From contig NC_133971.1 of the NCBI RefSeq assembly GCF_031877795.1, positions 16,950,825-17,014,824 of the forward strand: 64,000 nucleotides of DNA. Reading direction: 5' to 3'. Below the pieces are notes generated by a model. It saw only the letters and a list, made by a program, of their open reading frames with translations, made no database searches and was not told the origin of the DNA. Within the stretch, counting starts at the first letter, position 1; each line of letters starts with the position of its first letter. The stretch comes from Strix aluco. Its lineage: Eukaryota > Chordata > Aves > Strigiformes > Strigidae. Below, piece after piece: positions 52,201-64,000 of this stretch. A program made the translations under genes and the position numbers.

Positions 52201-55200
52201 TTTTCAGGAATAGCAATGCCTATTTTTCCTCAATCCAAAAGTGACTATATAACCTTCTAAAAACATAGGAACATTTACATTGGCTTTACATCCTATATTG
52301 ACTTTACCCTGGTGTTGTCCCATGTACAGAATATGTTTTGCATTTAGTGTTAAAGTTTATCTATGCTGAAGCTTTTCTGCGGAGTCAGTAACTGACTTTT
52401 CATGGTTCTGCTCATACACCTGACAGTATATTGGCAGTGATGTATGAATTCACAGGATGTTGCTAGTGGAAATATCTTTGTGATTTGTGGTTCCTAATAC
52501 TCCACTAGTCTATTAACCAGGAACCATATTCTTCCAATAGCAAAAGCTGCCAGCACAGAAGCTGCTAATGATCAAGATGATCTTCAGGAAGCCAGAATTT
52601 CTGATGCAGAAACAGAAGCAGATTCTGTGATAGCTGAGAAAGAAAATGAAGAATCTTTAGGCATTTCTGAACAGGCAGAAGAACAGGTTGCATTAGAGCC
52701 AACATTAGCAAAAAAGAAGAGAAAGAAGAAGAGAAAAGATGATCCTGAACAGGAAGTAGAGAATCTTCCAGAAGAAATGGCTGTCCCTTCAAAAACTGCA
52801 GAAGGGAAATCCTCTAAGAAAAGTAAGAGGCAAAAAAGCTCACTTTCAAACATTCAAATATAAATTTTATATAAAGACACTTTAAACTTAAAAATGAGAA
52901 CTTGGGTTTTGGTTTCTATCACTGGTCTGCCTTGGGAGGTTGTGGAACAATGCCTTTCAAAATCAGCTTTCATACTAAATCTAAACATTTTATTTTATTT
53001 GAGAACAGTTCTCTTAAATCTTAGTACTTGGGAATTTTCTACTGGGATTTTTTTGTATTAAATTAAATCTTGCTTCACTGTAGCTAGGATTTGAGAATTG
53101 GAATTCTAAGATGATGCCCAGAATGTCCAAATTGGATTCATTCTTATTCATTGACAGGGAAAAATGTGGTATGTGGTGCACACACTGATGGTCATACTAC
53201 CTGTAGAGAAGAATTGGATAGTGTTATTGAAGGAAAACAAGGTGAGACTGCTGCTACAGAGGGAGAGAGATCAGAGTCCTGTTTACCAGTGGATGACATA
53301 ATGGAGAGAGGAAGTGATGTCAATTTATGCAGGTAATGTTTACAGTGAAAAGCTTAGGCAGAATAAAAAGTAGTATGCTGGTTTTATTTGTTCATGCTTA
53401 CCAGTATGTTAACTGGCACAGAATGGGCAGGTTTTTGGCTTCTGAGGACTGTGCTGTGTTTTAGTAACCTGTTTTTAATTTACACTCTCAGTATGTTTTC
53501 TGCCCTGATGGGCTTCCCTTGCAAAATTAGTTTACATTAATACTAAAATCCCATGCAAAAGTGCTTTCACTTTTTTTTTAAGAGTGTTTGTGGACTATTG
53601 TCTTATCCTAACTCCTAAGATTTCTCTCAAAGCACTGCTTGGTAATGCTGCTAAGTGGTGTTGCTATACACTTGGAATTTGTATCTGTTTCTGATAAGGT
53701 GGTTCTTGTGGGGAAGGAAAGTTGCTTGGACTTTTTGTGCAGAACCTGGGTGGGAGGCAAGCTTTTGGTTTCAATTTTGGGCATTCTTTTACTAGAAAAT
53801 GAATGTTTTATTAAACGTTATATAAGAAAGTGGTAAATCTAAAAAGTCATTATGAAGCTGTTAGTGCTACTTCAGAATTTTGGGTTGTTGTATTTAGCTG
53901 TATTGTAATTGTTTGTTATTCCATACAGATTTCCAGAAACTTTCATGTGCTTTAATACCTCATTGGAAGCATATAAAGGAACAGTATTTTGTCCTTGAAC
54001 TCAAGACAGATTGTTACAGAAGATTAGGGGAAAAAAGCTTCTGCATACAGTGTTTATATTAGTAAAGTCTGTTTTAAAAAGCTATCTATTTTTTTTAATG
54101 GGATTTTAATGTCATCTTGTAATAGCAGCATTTTTTTAAAGTTTTAAAGCTCATCCTGCAAATATCACTAAACTTGTCAGATTCTTTCAAACACATGTAA
54201 TTATTTAATGTCAAAATTGCATAATTTTTCTATGCAACTTGATCTATCTGTAAATAATAGCTTTTTCATTACAATACACTAATACAATTTTTGTGTGCTT
54301 TTATTGATTTCAGCTTTGAAGATAGCAATTATGTTGTACTAGAAATAGAATCTGCTAAACTGAGAACCCTAGTTATTGGAGATGGTACATCACAGGAGAG
54401 CCAGATTTCAGAGTTACTGGTTTCAAAGATTAGAAGCAAAGAAGGACAACCTGAAGAAACTAGAGAAACCAAGGTATTTTTATTTTTGATGTAGTTCTTA
54501 CTTCTTAAGATCTTCCTCTTTACCAATAAAAGTGTTTTTAGATCAAAGCTGTTTTTTGATTGTTTTTGTGATGTTTTTACCACTAGGTGAAAAAAGGCAA
54601 CAAGCCTGAGAACATCACCAAAATTTAAATACTATCAATTTGGCTGGCTTTAATGGGTTGTCTGTTATACTAAATTTATTCAGAGAGTATGCTGTGCATG
54701 CTTGGCTTATCTCACAGACAGTTTCAACAGCTGAACAGTTTAAGTATTCAGAAGTGAAACAATACAATAACAGTAAAACCTTGGAGCAAGATTTACTGGT
54801 GTATATTTACTAGTGTGATGTTGGAAACGGATTTAAGCAGGATGAGCATTGGGTTGTCTGTGTTGCCTCAGAATGAAAACCTGTGTAAACTCTTGTCCAC
54901 TGTTACTGGCTGCCATGAGGTGTATCAGGAAAGATATAAGAAACTGGACCAAGATTAAATCATCTTTCTTTGGGTGTATTCTAATCAGGTCCAGCAGTTT
55001 AGAAGCTTCCTGAGATTGTGTCTGGTTTCTTTTGAAGTCCTTGATGCACCTCTTACTCATGAGTTTGTCTAGCTGCTTTTTTGCATCTGTCTGTATCTTT
55101 GTGGTAAATTGTGTACTACAGCTGAGAGTTCATTCCTTTAATTATTCACTTAATATGAAAAATGTATTCTTTGGATTGTTTTAAGCCTGATGTCTGGTAG

Positions 55201-58200
55201 TTTAATAGGCACTGTACTTCCATTCTTATGTTCCTGTTCGTCTTCTCCAAGCTACTCTTGTTTATAATGCCACTTTTTCCTCTCTCCAACAATTTTCAAA
55301 CCAAGGAATCCTAATCTTACATTTCTCCTCATATAGAGAAAGTTCCATTCCTCTGATCATCCTTCTATCCTTGTATCATTGTCAGTTTTGGAACTTAGTA
55401 TCATACTGTTTAACGACTTATGCTGAGGGGGAATGAATTACTTTATCTTGTGCTTTCTAAGACAAAGAATAATCTTACGGCTAAAGTCTGGGGTGAGAGG
55501 TTAGGAAATTCTAAGTGTTGGTGGTTCCCTAATGTGATGGGTAAATTATTTGTCCTTTGGCCTTTATTTTAGATTGTTACCTAAAATAATGTCACAATGG
55601 AAAATCAGCTCTACTTAAGGTCTTTGCAAATACTGAATGCCTGTAGTTGGAAATGTTATAACAACACAGTCTCCTGATATTCGTTAGAACACTATTTATA
55701 AAAATCAGTGAGCTGGACAGGGCAATGTGCTATATACACCAGCCTGTTATAGTGGGGTTAGTAGCCTGGATAGCTAAGCTTTCTGCCTGATTAATTATGG
55801 CTGTTTGACAAGAGAAAAAGGCATAATAATCTCTAAAACTGGTAATTTCAAAAGAGCTTTTATGTTAGTTCTGTTTCTCTCTGCTGTGGTTAATTTACTT
55901 TAAAAATATGTAAACATAATCACTGACCTACAACTAGAAATACTCAGCCAACCAGTGATGTGAAACATGATTCTATTAATATTATTGAAGAGGTAAATAA
56001 AGTAGAGAAATAATGTTTTTATGCAGTAGGCTTTTACCTTAATTCACTAAATAGATTCCATAAAATCTTTGCTGTAATTGTGATTAGTTTGCTATATTGT
56101 CAATTTTTTTTTTTCATTTTGACTGATGGTCAGTGCTCTCTAGGAGAATAATTTAAATACTAGACCTGTGAAGTAGTGATAGTTGATACTGCTTAAGGAG
56201 TCTGTTATCACCTTTGTACAATTAATAAACAAAGACATGAGCTGACAGGAACCTCCTGAACTTTAACAATGGGAAGTGCAAAGTCCTGCACCTGGGGAGG
56301 AACAATCCCAGGCACTGGGGGCCACCCAGCTGGAAAGCAGCTTTGCAGAAAAGAACCTGGACATCCTGGTGGACACCAAGATAAACATGAGCCAGCAATG
56401 TGCCCCAGCTGCAAAACAGGCTTACAGTATGCTGAGCTGCCTTAGGAGAAGCATTGCCAGCAGGTTGAGGGAGGTGATCTCTACCGCCTATTCAGTGCTG
56501 GTGAGGCCACACCTGGAGTACTGTACCAGAGCAGCCCAAACTGGCCACAAGAGAAGCATGGACACACTGAATGGAGTCCAGAAAAGAGCTATCAAAGATG
56601 AAGGGACAGAAGCATCTCTCCTGTGATAAAAGGCTGAAAAGAGTGGGGACAGTTCAGCCTGGAGAAAGAGAAGACTTGGTGGGAGCGGGTGGGGAAATCT
56701 CAATGTATATAAATACCTGAAGGGAAGGTGTAAAGATAGATGGAGCCAGACTCTTGTTAGTGGTGCCCAGTGACAGGACAAGAGGCAGTGGGCACAAAAT
56801 GAAACCTAAAGAGACTGTGGAGTCTCCATCCCTGGCAATATTGAAAAGCCATCTAGACATGGTATTGGGCACCCAGTTCTAGGTGACCCTGCTTGAGCAG
56901 GGCGCTTGGACCAGATGACCTCCAGAGGTCCCTTCCAACCTCAACCATTCTGTGAATCTTGTTCTTTCTGCTTTTCTTTATATTACAGCAAAGAGTTCTT
57001 CTGTGTTTATTGTTTCTTTTCTATGGCGTTATTTTCTTTTCCTTTCTCAGAACAAAGACACACATGACTTACATAGACCAGATGAAAAACAGTGTGGATC
57101 AGAAAGTGATTCTCAGTCTGTAATCATGTAAGTAGAATTATTTTACCTTGCAGTGGTACTTGAGCTAAACCTGCATTTATTTAATTTGGATATGATTCTG
57201 ATTGGCTGTAGTAGGTTGGACTAGATGGTAGATCAAGATAAATTTTTTTCCATATTCAGTGAATTTTTTTGATAAAAACTTTGATCACTGTGGAGCAATG
57301 CTTTGACTAAGATTTAAAACGTTAGATGGGAATAAGAAGAAGACTTAACTAAGCTTAGAAAAAAGCTAGCCCCTCTACAGTCATCAAGAGCAAGACATTT
57401 CTCTGAAGTTCTGCCATTCTGTGGGTGAACCTTGGTTGTGAAAGTTGATTTTCTTTTTTTTTTTTTTTAATAAAAGGGCCTCACTGTATTTTTTGAAATT
57501 CACAGTTGTCCATCAGAGCTTATTAGCTGTACACATCGTGTGTATGGTATATTAATACCTTTGTAATTGGAAACTGTTGCTCTTTGGAAGTCAGGGCAGG
57601 AGTCTTAAGTTGAGACACACCTCTTTAAAAGATACTCCCAGGTGTCTCTGTCTTACCTGCGCTCCTTTATGAAGTTAATCATTGTGACTGTTTTTACAGT
57701 TACTGCTGTAACTGAGCAGTGGTGTTAAAACAAATTGTGCCTAAAGTTTCCATTTTTTTGCAATCAGTGACTTCCTTTTCCATGATACAATTTTTCAAAA
57801 GTGATTTAGGGATGTCCTACTAGTTAACACTAAATTGTTTTTCATGCTCTGTCTTTCCCTTATTGAAGGGCAGCTTAGTCTTATGGTAAAGGTTGTCGAA
57901 GTTTTATTTGTCCTGTCCTAGAAAAAATTTAAGAAAAGGTAGTAGTCCCAATCTGAAGATGAGTGATAAGCTGTAGGGCTGTCTCAAACAGTGTGTGAAT
58001 CCTGGGACATGCTATTGCAATGGTTAGGGGCACAGAGATTGATGTATGTACCCCATTCTTCAATAATGTATGGATGTTGGTAGTAGGACAAGGTGTTTGA
58101 AAACAGCGATTTATAGTTCTGTGAGTGAGATTTGAAAGAAGGTGGAAGGACAGGAGAGACAGATGCAAAATTTTGTATATAAAGCAAATCTGCTGTACTT

Positions 58201-61200
58201 GGGAGCAGATTTCTATTGTTTCTATTGAAATCGATATGCCTGTTCACACTGACATCAATTATGAACCCCTGGAAGAGGTATTCCTATTTATTTAACAGCA
58301 AGAAACACTTACTTCAAATATTGTAAGTAGATTCCACTGGAAGCCAGCAAAGTTATTAAGGTTTATTTGACACTCTTTGCATTAAGTAGTAGCATATCTT
58401 CTAATACCAGGAAGATGTAATATATTTTTTTAAATTTATTGTCTTGCTGCATTACCCACTCTGTCTGTGGTGCTCTTGAAATACATCTTGGACCATATAG
58501 GACTTTAAGTTTCTCTTTGGTAATAATATCTTATATCTTAAGGAAAACTGAGAAGTCAGCAGACAGAGGGCGCTTGCAAAGACCTAAACCCAATTTAATG
58601 AGATCATCTGCAAGGAGGGAAGCAGCAACCCAAGAGAAAAAGAAGCTCAAATCTTCCTCTCCAGACCTTGTGAATGCAGATGAAAAGGTCAGAAAGAGAA
58701 ACATAGGTTAATATGCTGTACTCTTGATGCTGTATCTGTTTTTATCAATGATGATACTGTGGACCAGCTACAATCTAATAAGTAGTATTCTGAGAATTGC
58801 TTCTGAGGTATCTGCACGCTTGTCCAAGAATAATATTCCTTGCCTCAATTACAGTGCTCTGAGGAAGACAGTAGAAGAAGTAGAAATGAAACCACAGAAG
58901 TAGAGAACACAGATTTGGATACTAAATCTGAGTAAGTATTGAGACTGCTTTTCCAGTCTCCTGGAATTAACCAACCATAATTGTTAATTTATTCTTTATA
59001 GTGCTCTTATAAGAAGACAACAGTAATTGTGAAGTTTTAATATAAATCTTAAATTTGACTTTGGCATTTTCTTGGATGATGTCAAGTAATACTATGGTAG
59101 AATATATGTGCTGCTTTTCTGTGAAGTTGAGGAAAGCATTACTTTATGAAATACCAGCTATGCTTGGAATTTGTGAGGGGGAAGGATGGGCAATTGATAA
59201 CTATGGGTCTGCCTGCCTTCCACCCTCAGTTGCCAGCTAATGTCTCTGCTTCTGACACTTGCAGAAGCAGTTACGGTATGCAGTCTAGTTAAGTTCTTCC
59301 CCTGTGTGATAACTTCATACCTTTTTAATAGGTAAATAAATTGAGTTTCCACACTCTGTAAGACTAAAAGTTTGGCTCTCATGTGAGGAAACTTGCATAA
59401 GTTTGTACAAATCCTTCTGAAGAGAACCCAATTCCAGTAAAGAAAGCTGTGCAAGTTATTGGATATTACATAGACTTGAATATTATGGAGTAAATGTCAC
59501 TGTTATGGATCCTTTGTGCAGAGAACCTGAAAAAACTGTAATTGGAAAAGCAATAGTTAGAGGATGTCGACAGAGATTTAAGCCTAATGTTACAGGAGCA
59601 TCTGGAAGGAAGGAGCTTGAAAAAGATGCAGGAAATGATCCACAGCCTAAGGGGAAATCTGAAAAGGTAACTGGAGATAATGTGTTAGCTAAAAAGCTGC
59701 TGGATGCAACAGCAATGGTTTTTTTATTTTCTTTTTTTTTCCCCTGTGTATAACCAGGAATCAGTCACTTAACCTGCAGTGACAGTGTGATTTTGTGACA
59801 GTGAGGCCTCAGCTAAGTGTGAGCTTGTCACACAAACAGTAGATGCCAGTTATCTTTCATGTCCTGCAGTGAATGCAACTTTAGTTGTTTGATCTAGATT
59901 TTACTGCACCTTTCTGACTATGTGAAATGTACTCTGTAATTGGCTGTGTCTGTTGTAAGCAATCCATTTTGTATCCTGTTATGCACAGTTATGTGCTCTG
60001 TTAGGTAATGTTGTACTTTGAGAGTTAATGTCTTAATGTTCTGTTTCTATTCAGAACACTGACCAAAGTAATAGGTCTGATGCTACCAGTGAGGATGCTG
60101 CAGAAAAAGATGATAAAGTCTTGGAGACAGTGTCTCAGTAAGTATGTAAAAACTGAAGACGTGTGCTGCTTTCCAGCAATTTGCCATCCCTCTCACTTCT
60201 GGTAGTATTACATCGTGTGGTACTCACAGATATTTCTTCAGAAACTTGCCAGTGAGACAGAAATTGGGAGAAGAATAAGAATCTTTTTTAATGCATGAAA
60301 CAGATTAAAAATTTTTAGTTTTAAAGCAGTGATTTTAAATGGGATGTCATGATAAATGCTGAAGAAAACCTGGAAAGTTAGACCCTTGAAAACTAAAACA
60401 AGCCTTCCCCACTAGATTTTAGTACTGAAATGCATCAGCTTCAGTGGTTAGGTATTTAAACAACAGGAATAAGTGTTTGTTTTTAAAGTGTAGTTAAGTT
60501 TTAGGAGTCTAGTATTAGGAGAAAAAATTCCAACATGTGGGCAGTTTAGTGCACATGCTAATTAAGGATTGTTTCTTGTATTTCTCTTCAGTGGAAAAAA
60601 GGCAGCTGTAGTGTAAAAGGAGGACTACATTTTACAGGAGAGATGGTTTAAAAAACCCAACCCATCCAAAACAAAAAAAAAACACCCAGAAGAAAAAAAA
60701 ATGCCCAAACTTTTATTTTTAAAGGGGAGGTGGATGAAGAGGATGGACAGAGATAACCTGGGTTTGATAATCTGCCAGAAAAATACTTTAGCAGTTATTT
60801 GTTTCATTAACATGCTGTGTAACTTGGTGTTAAGGGTAAAAAGGCATAGAAGCATCTGACAGTTGTAATAATACGCATCTGATACTTTTCCCTCCAGTAA
60901 GATTATGAAATTACATATTTTCTGAATGTTTGTGATTTTTGACCCTTCATTAAGTTCTGGCTTTAGACCAGATAGGAATACAAGAGCCATTATGGGTCAG
61001 AAAAAGGTCTGTCTAATGTGGTATCCTGTCTCCAGTGGGAAAAGAACAGGGCAAATGTATAAACTCAACAGGTACCTTTTCAGTCTCTAGCAGGTACACT
61101 TCTAACTTTATTGTTTCATGAAGTTAGGAATGCACAGCTCCATTTTAGGTAAGTGTATGTTAATAACTGTTGGAAAAAAAAAAAGGGAAAACAAAAATTA

Positions 61201-63102
61201 CTTCTCTGAGACTCCTTCCACTTTCAGATGTGGTATGTACTTATGGATCTTATGTATTTTTCCAGGTGTAATAAAGCATCTAGTTTACAAGAAGACTGCA
61301 AACAGAGAGTGCTGAAACCAACATCTCTAAAGAGAGGCAGAGTGCAGAGACCAAAACCAAATCTGGGAAGAACTGTTGCAAGGCAAAAAGACCTGACAGA
61401 TGAAAAGGATCCTGAAGAGAAGACTGAAGATGGAGAAGCAGAGAAAGGTGTGATACACCATACAGATGAAAACAATGATCCAAGCCTCAAAAAAGTAAGT
61501 TTCTTGAGCAGTTGCTTAGGTACATTGTTTTGCTGGATCCTAAGTAGAAGCCTTTAACAAAGATCTAGATACATACCACATAACTTGTAACCATAGCCTT
61601 TGCACGATTTGTTTATTCTTTCAGAATAAACTGAATTGTCATAAAATTTCCTCATGCTTGTGCTTGGGTTTTCCATGAATAGATGGATTATATCTCACTT
61701 TGTTGTGTTATTTGTGAAATATCTGAAAAGAGAAGTGCAGATTAAAAAGGTCTCTTGGTAAAGAGATCGCTTTAGATAGTATATAGAAAAATAACAAATT
61801 TTTACTTTTAAAGTACCTACTGACATTAGTTGGATGCACAGTAAGCAAGAGAGATCTTTTTAAGTGTTTTTGTAAGAAATACTAAAACTTTTATTTACCC
61901 CGTGCTCTTCTAAAAGAAGGGTTGAGCAAATCTTTCATCTTAATAGAGTGAAATTTTTATTCCTTTTAGGATGTGACTGTTCATGAAGACATTCAGCTAT
62001 GCAATGTGATGTTAGAAGGGGATGTTTCTACAAATTCTGAGATGAACTCAATACATACAAGGCAGTGTTCCCAAAAAAAGTCCTTGGAAGCAGGAGGCTA
62101 TGAAAATGAAAAGGGATTGTCAGATGTCTTGAAACAGGTTTCAGATTTCAGTACACGGTAAGGTTATTTTTTTAAATGGAGAGAAGGGATGATTCAAAAC
62201 CATCAATATCTCTAGCTATTCTACACTTCTACGTTCAACTCCAGCATTAATAAGAAGTCTTATATCTATAATGAAATGTTTAATCAAGACAATACTAGAC
62301 TTATACAAACAAAACCCCAAGAGCTTGAAAGCACTAAATTTATATGCTGTTGGATGTTAATTTGATCTTTAGACTCTGAGCCCAGTTTTCAAATAAATAC
62401 ATTTTTCTGATGCTCAGTTCCTGTGGTTATCTTCTCCATGTTGTTCCCAACAGTGCATCCATATATGCTCATGTAAATCCTTGAGTATAGGGTTTGGTTT
62501 TCTGTTAAAGTGTCCTTTAAAAAAAAACAACTGCACTGTAAATCTTCTGGATAGTTTTAAACATGATTAGACAGAGGCATTTGTAAAATGTTTATATTTC
62601 TCACAAAGTGTGACTGGAAGTTGGAGTTCTGAAATGGCACCTTTTTTTAACTTCTCTTTGCTCACCTGTTTATAAGGTACACAGATTTTTAGTGATGATC
62701 AATGTGCTTTTATTGGATCTTTTTTCACAATGTCAGTAACTCTGTTATTGCTCTTAAGAAGGCTAAGGATTTTTATACTTGGCTACTGTATTGGAGAGCT
62801 ACATACAAGTATGTCATGCATGATTTGGAGGACCACTGTTGTCCCATGCCTTTGATTGTTCCTTTATTTGTTTTTGTAGGGAGTCTGATCCTCAAAAGGA
62901 AGAGGAGAAAACTGTTGTATCATCATCTCCATCTCGACTGCTCAGGAGTCGATTCCAGAGACCCAAGCCAAATTTAAGAATGACAACTAATAGAAAGGAA
63001 GTGCTGGATGTAAACAATAAAGGTGTATCACAGAAAGATACCAACAAGGAAGAAAGTTTGACACAGCATGACAGTGAATGTAGCATCCTTCATGATACAG
63101 AC
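39799..63102 (+). CDS. BDP1: BDP1, TFIIIB B'' subunit, 5' 20 coding exons
   Basis: BDP1 joins TBP and BRF1/BRF2 in TFIIIB and opens promoter DNA for RNA polymerase III. Coding exons: 39799-39971, 43870-44422, 45061-45164, 46175-46234, 46615-46758, 47637-47770, 49355-49449, 50053-50107, 50767-50910, 52541-52822, 53158-53332, 54314-54473, 57051-57127, 58543-58687, 58855-58931, 59522-59666, 60055-60137, 61266-61494, 61970-62157 and 62880-63102. All phases join, giving 3,246 bases or 1,082 codons. The protein starts MFRRARLNVRPNVRPAGR, close to human. It then has the coiled ARKLREMLKEELKKER stretch, a TMRDLIYYLPENNPM motif, GPLLVPRVKVAEDGSIILDE, a SANT domain, lysine-rich segments and several RPKPN repeats. 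Human BDP1 is much longer (about 2,600 residues), so the gene continues to the right. Frame and splice sites are intact. Confidence 0.96.
40698..41176 (-). mobile_element. Solo LTR, minus orientation, BDP1 intron 1
   Basis: About 479 bp. Read on the minus strand, it matches the avian LTR type that begins with a TTTTGGCAGGGAGAGAGTTAA-like sequence, has AACTGTCTTTATCTCAACCC before the 3' part, and ends with a rule-breaking variant of the TTAACCACGACA-like terminus. It is related to the 22878 and 48342 LTRs (GAGTTAATTTTTCTTA and related blocks). No clear flanking duplication, so the ends are approximate. Confidence 0.75.
41177..43869 (+). other. BDP1 intron 1, remainder
   Basis: AT-rich intron sequence between the LTR and exon 2. 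Open frames such as 41772-42140 and 42545-42907 have no similarity I recognise and no support from splice context. Nothing else seen. Confidence 0.5.
47637..50107 (+). other. BDP1: BDP1 SANT/Myb-like domain exons 6-8
   Basis: Exon 6 encodes the conserved lead-in VEVLRTKGPCVVEENDPIFE and ends KPWSNK. Exon 7 (ETDMFFYAISMVGTDFSLIG, then RLFPHRARAEIK) and exon 8 (NKFKREEKANGWRIDKAF) form the SANT domain, roughly residues 385-440. This fold contacts BRF1, TBP and DNA in TFIIIB. It is almost identical to human over the core, the best conserved part of the gene in this window. Confidence 0.92.
48342..48908 (+). mobile_element. Solo LTR (copy B of a near-identical pair), BDP1 intron 6
   Basis: A 567-bp LTR of the same family and orientation as 22878-23456, from TGTCCTGCTTTTGGCTGG to TTTAAACCATGACA, flanked by ACTGT and ACTGC (5-bp duplication with one difference). 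A short direct repeat of AAACCATGACAACTGC follows its right edge. The core is nearly identical to copy A, so both are young relative to the other LTRs here. Confidence 0.88.
56243..56957 (+). mobile_element. CR1 LINE 3' fragment, BDP1 intron 12
   Basis: A 5'-truncated CR1 beginning in the ORF2 C-terminal region (TTTAACAATGGGAAGTGCAAAG) and ending with CR1 3' sequence (GGTCCCTTCCAACCTCAACC then ATTCTGTGAATCT). It is diverged and holds stops, suggesting an older copy than 29185-29872. It ends about 90 bases before exon 13. Confidence 0.9.
57051..63102 (+). other. BDP1: BDP1 RPKPN repeat region, exon-pair modules
   Basis: Exons 13-20 form four successive pairs. In each pair the first exon (77, 77, 83 or 188 bp) ends with two bases of a split codon. 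The second exon (145, 145, 229 or 223 bp) ends in phase 0. The second exons carry the repeat motif: GRLQRPKPNLMR in exon 14, a decayed CRQRFKPNVTG in exon 16, GRVQRPKPNLGR in exon 18 and SRFQRPKPNLRM in exon 20. Mammalian BDP1 has a central block of acidic repeats and scattered RPKPN motifs of unknown function. The regular phases point to growth by duplication of two-exon units. Confidence 0.85.
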
Positions 63103-63258
63103 GTGAGGCACTTTTTTCTTTAGTTATATTTGAGCTTTTGGGTTTGTGAAATGACATACTGATGTTTTAGAAACTACAAAGTTAATCTTTTTTGAAATTT
63201 TTTTTTTCAAAAGCTGAAATTTTCTACCTGAAATCTCCTGTTCATATAAGAGCAAAAA

Positions 63259-63903
63259 TTACATCCATTCTGTGTCTCTTATTACATCCATTCTGTGTCT
63301 CTTATTACATCCATTCTGTGTCTCTTACTACATCCATTCTGTGTCTCTTACTACATCCATTCTGTGTCTCTTACTACATCCATTCTGTGTCTCTTACTAC
63401 ATCCATTCTGTGTCTCTTACTACATCCATTCTGTGTCTCTTACTACATCCATTCTGTGTCTCTTACTACATCCATTCTGTGTCTCTTACTACATCCATTC
63501 TGTGTCTCTTACTACATCCATTCTGTGTCTCTTACTACATCCATTCTGTGTCTCTTACTACATCCATTCTGTGTCTCTTACTACATCCATTCTGTGTCTC
63601 TTACTACATCCATTCTGTGTCTCTTACTACATCCATTCTGTGTCTCTTACTACATCCATTCTGTGTCTCTTACTACATCCATTCTGTGTCTCTTACTACA
63701 TCCATTCTGTGTCTCTTACTACATCCATTCTGTGTCTCTTACTACATCCATTCTGTGTCTCTTACTACATCCATTCTGTGTCTCTTACTACATCCATTCT
63801 GTGTCTCTTACTACATCCATTCTGTGTCTCTTACTACATCCATTCTGTGTCTCTTACTACATCCATTCTGTGTCTCTTACTACATCCATTCTGTGTCTCT
63901 TAT
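63259..63903. repeat. 23-bp minisatellite, ~28 copies
   Basis: A head-to-tail array of the unit CATCCATTCTGTGTCTC followed by TTACTA (23 bp). The first junctions carry a TTATTA variant; the rest of the array is almost perfectly uniform. It lies in BDP1 intron 20, about 155 bases after the exon 20 donor. Because 23 is not a multiple of three and the unit has no stop in any plus frame, it creates long false open frames. Confidence 0.97.
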
Positions 63904-64000
63904 GTATCCAGATGTGTTTTTTGACCTGAGGTGGCCTTGTAGAATTGATAGTTAAGAAAGAAAAGTATTAATAGACAATGGCAAAGAAGAAATCTAGATT
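63904..64000 (+). other. BDP1 intron 20, continues past window
   Basis: Intronic sequence to the right of the minisatellite. No exon is visible before the window ends. Confidence 0.6.

Noticed and set aside
63192-63955. Three overlapping 209-245-residue open frames with perfect 23-residue repeats
   Set aside because: They are the 23-bp minisatellite read in all three plus frames. The unit lacks stops and is not a multiple of three, so each frame repeats every 69 bases. There is no start context or homology.

Overview
The window is nuclear DNA from a bird. Its genes are split by introns, its CpG-island promoters are GC-rich, it carries several CR1 LINE 3' ends with the typical ATTCTGTG-type tail, and it holds many solo LTRs of avian endogenous retroviruses. 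No prokaryotic, viral or plasmid gene organisation is present.

Layout. (1) 1-1,988: no recognisable gene. (2) 1,989-21,764, plus strand: a broken relic of NAIP, the BIR-NACHT-LRR flagellin/type III secretion sensor. N-terminal region, BIR repeats, NACHT/winged-helix region and LRR exons can be followed in order. They carry stops, frame changes and lost key residues, and three independent LTR insertions lie inside coding exons. (3) 23,700-28,833, minus strand: a complete survival motor neuron gene (SMN1) with eight coding exons (822 coding bases, 273 codons plus stop). (4) 30,964-38,158, minus strand: a complete SERF1 gene with three coding exons (62 residues) and a 5.9 kb first intron holding solo LTRs. 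(5) 39,799 to the right edge, plus strand: the first 20 coding exons (1,082 codons) of BDP1, the TFIIIB B'' subunit. The gene continues beyond the window. An intron just after exon 20 holds a homogeneous 23-bp minisatellite of about 28 copies.

The order NAIP-SMN-SERF1, with NAIP and SMN convergent and SERF1 upstream of SMN on the same strand, matches the human 5q13 cluster, where BDP1 is also nearby. The NAIP relic therefore looks like a unitary pseudogene at its ancestral address, not a stray copy. SMN (snRNP assembly), SERF1 (a small basic modifier of protein aggregation) and BDP1 (RNA polymerase III initiation) share no pathway with NAIP; the cluster is one of position. SERF1 and BDP1 are divergent, with their start codons 1.64 kb apart and a solo LTR between their CpG islands.

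No new multi-gene system was found. The strongest observations are the NAIP fossil with its three exon-interrupting LTRs, the paired-exon modular growth of the BDP1 RPKPN repeat region, two nearly identical same-strand LTRs flanking SMN-SERF1, and the minisatellite. Coordinates of coding exons were derived by hand from splice sites and reading-frame continuity. Relic exon and repeat edges are approximate where stated.
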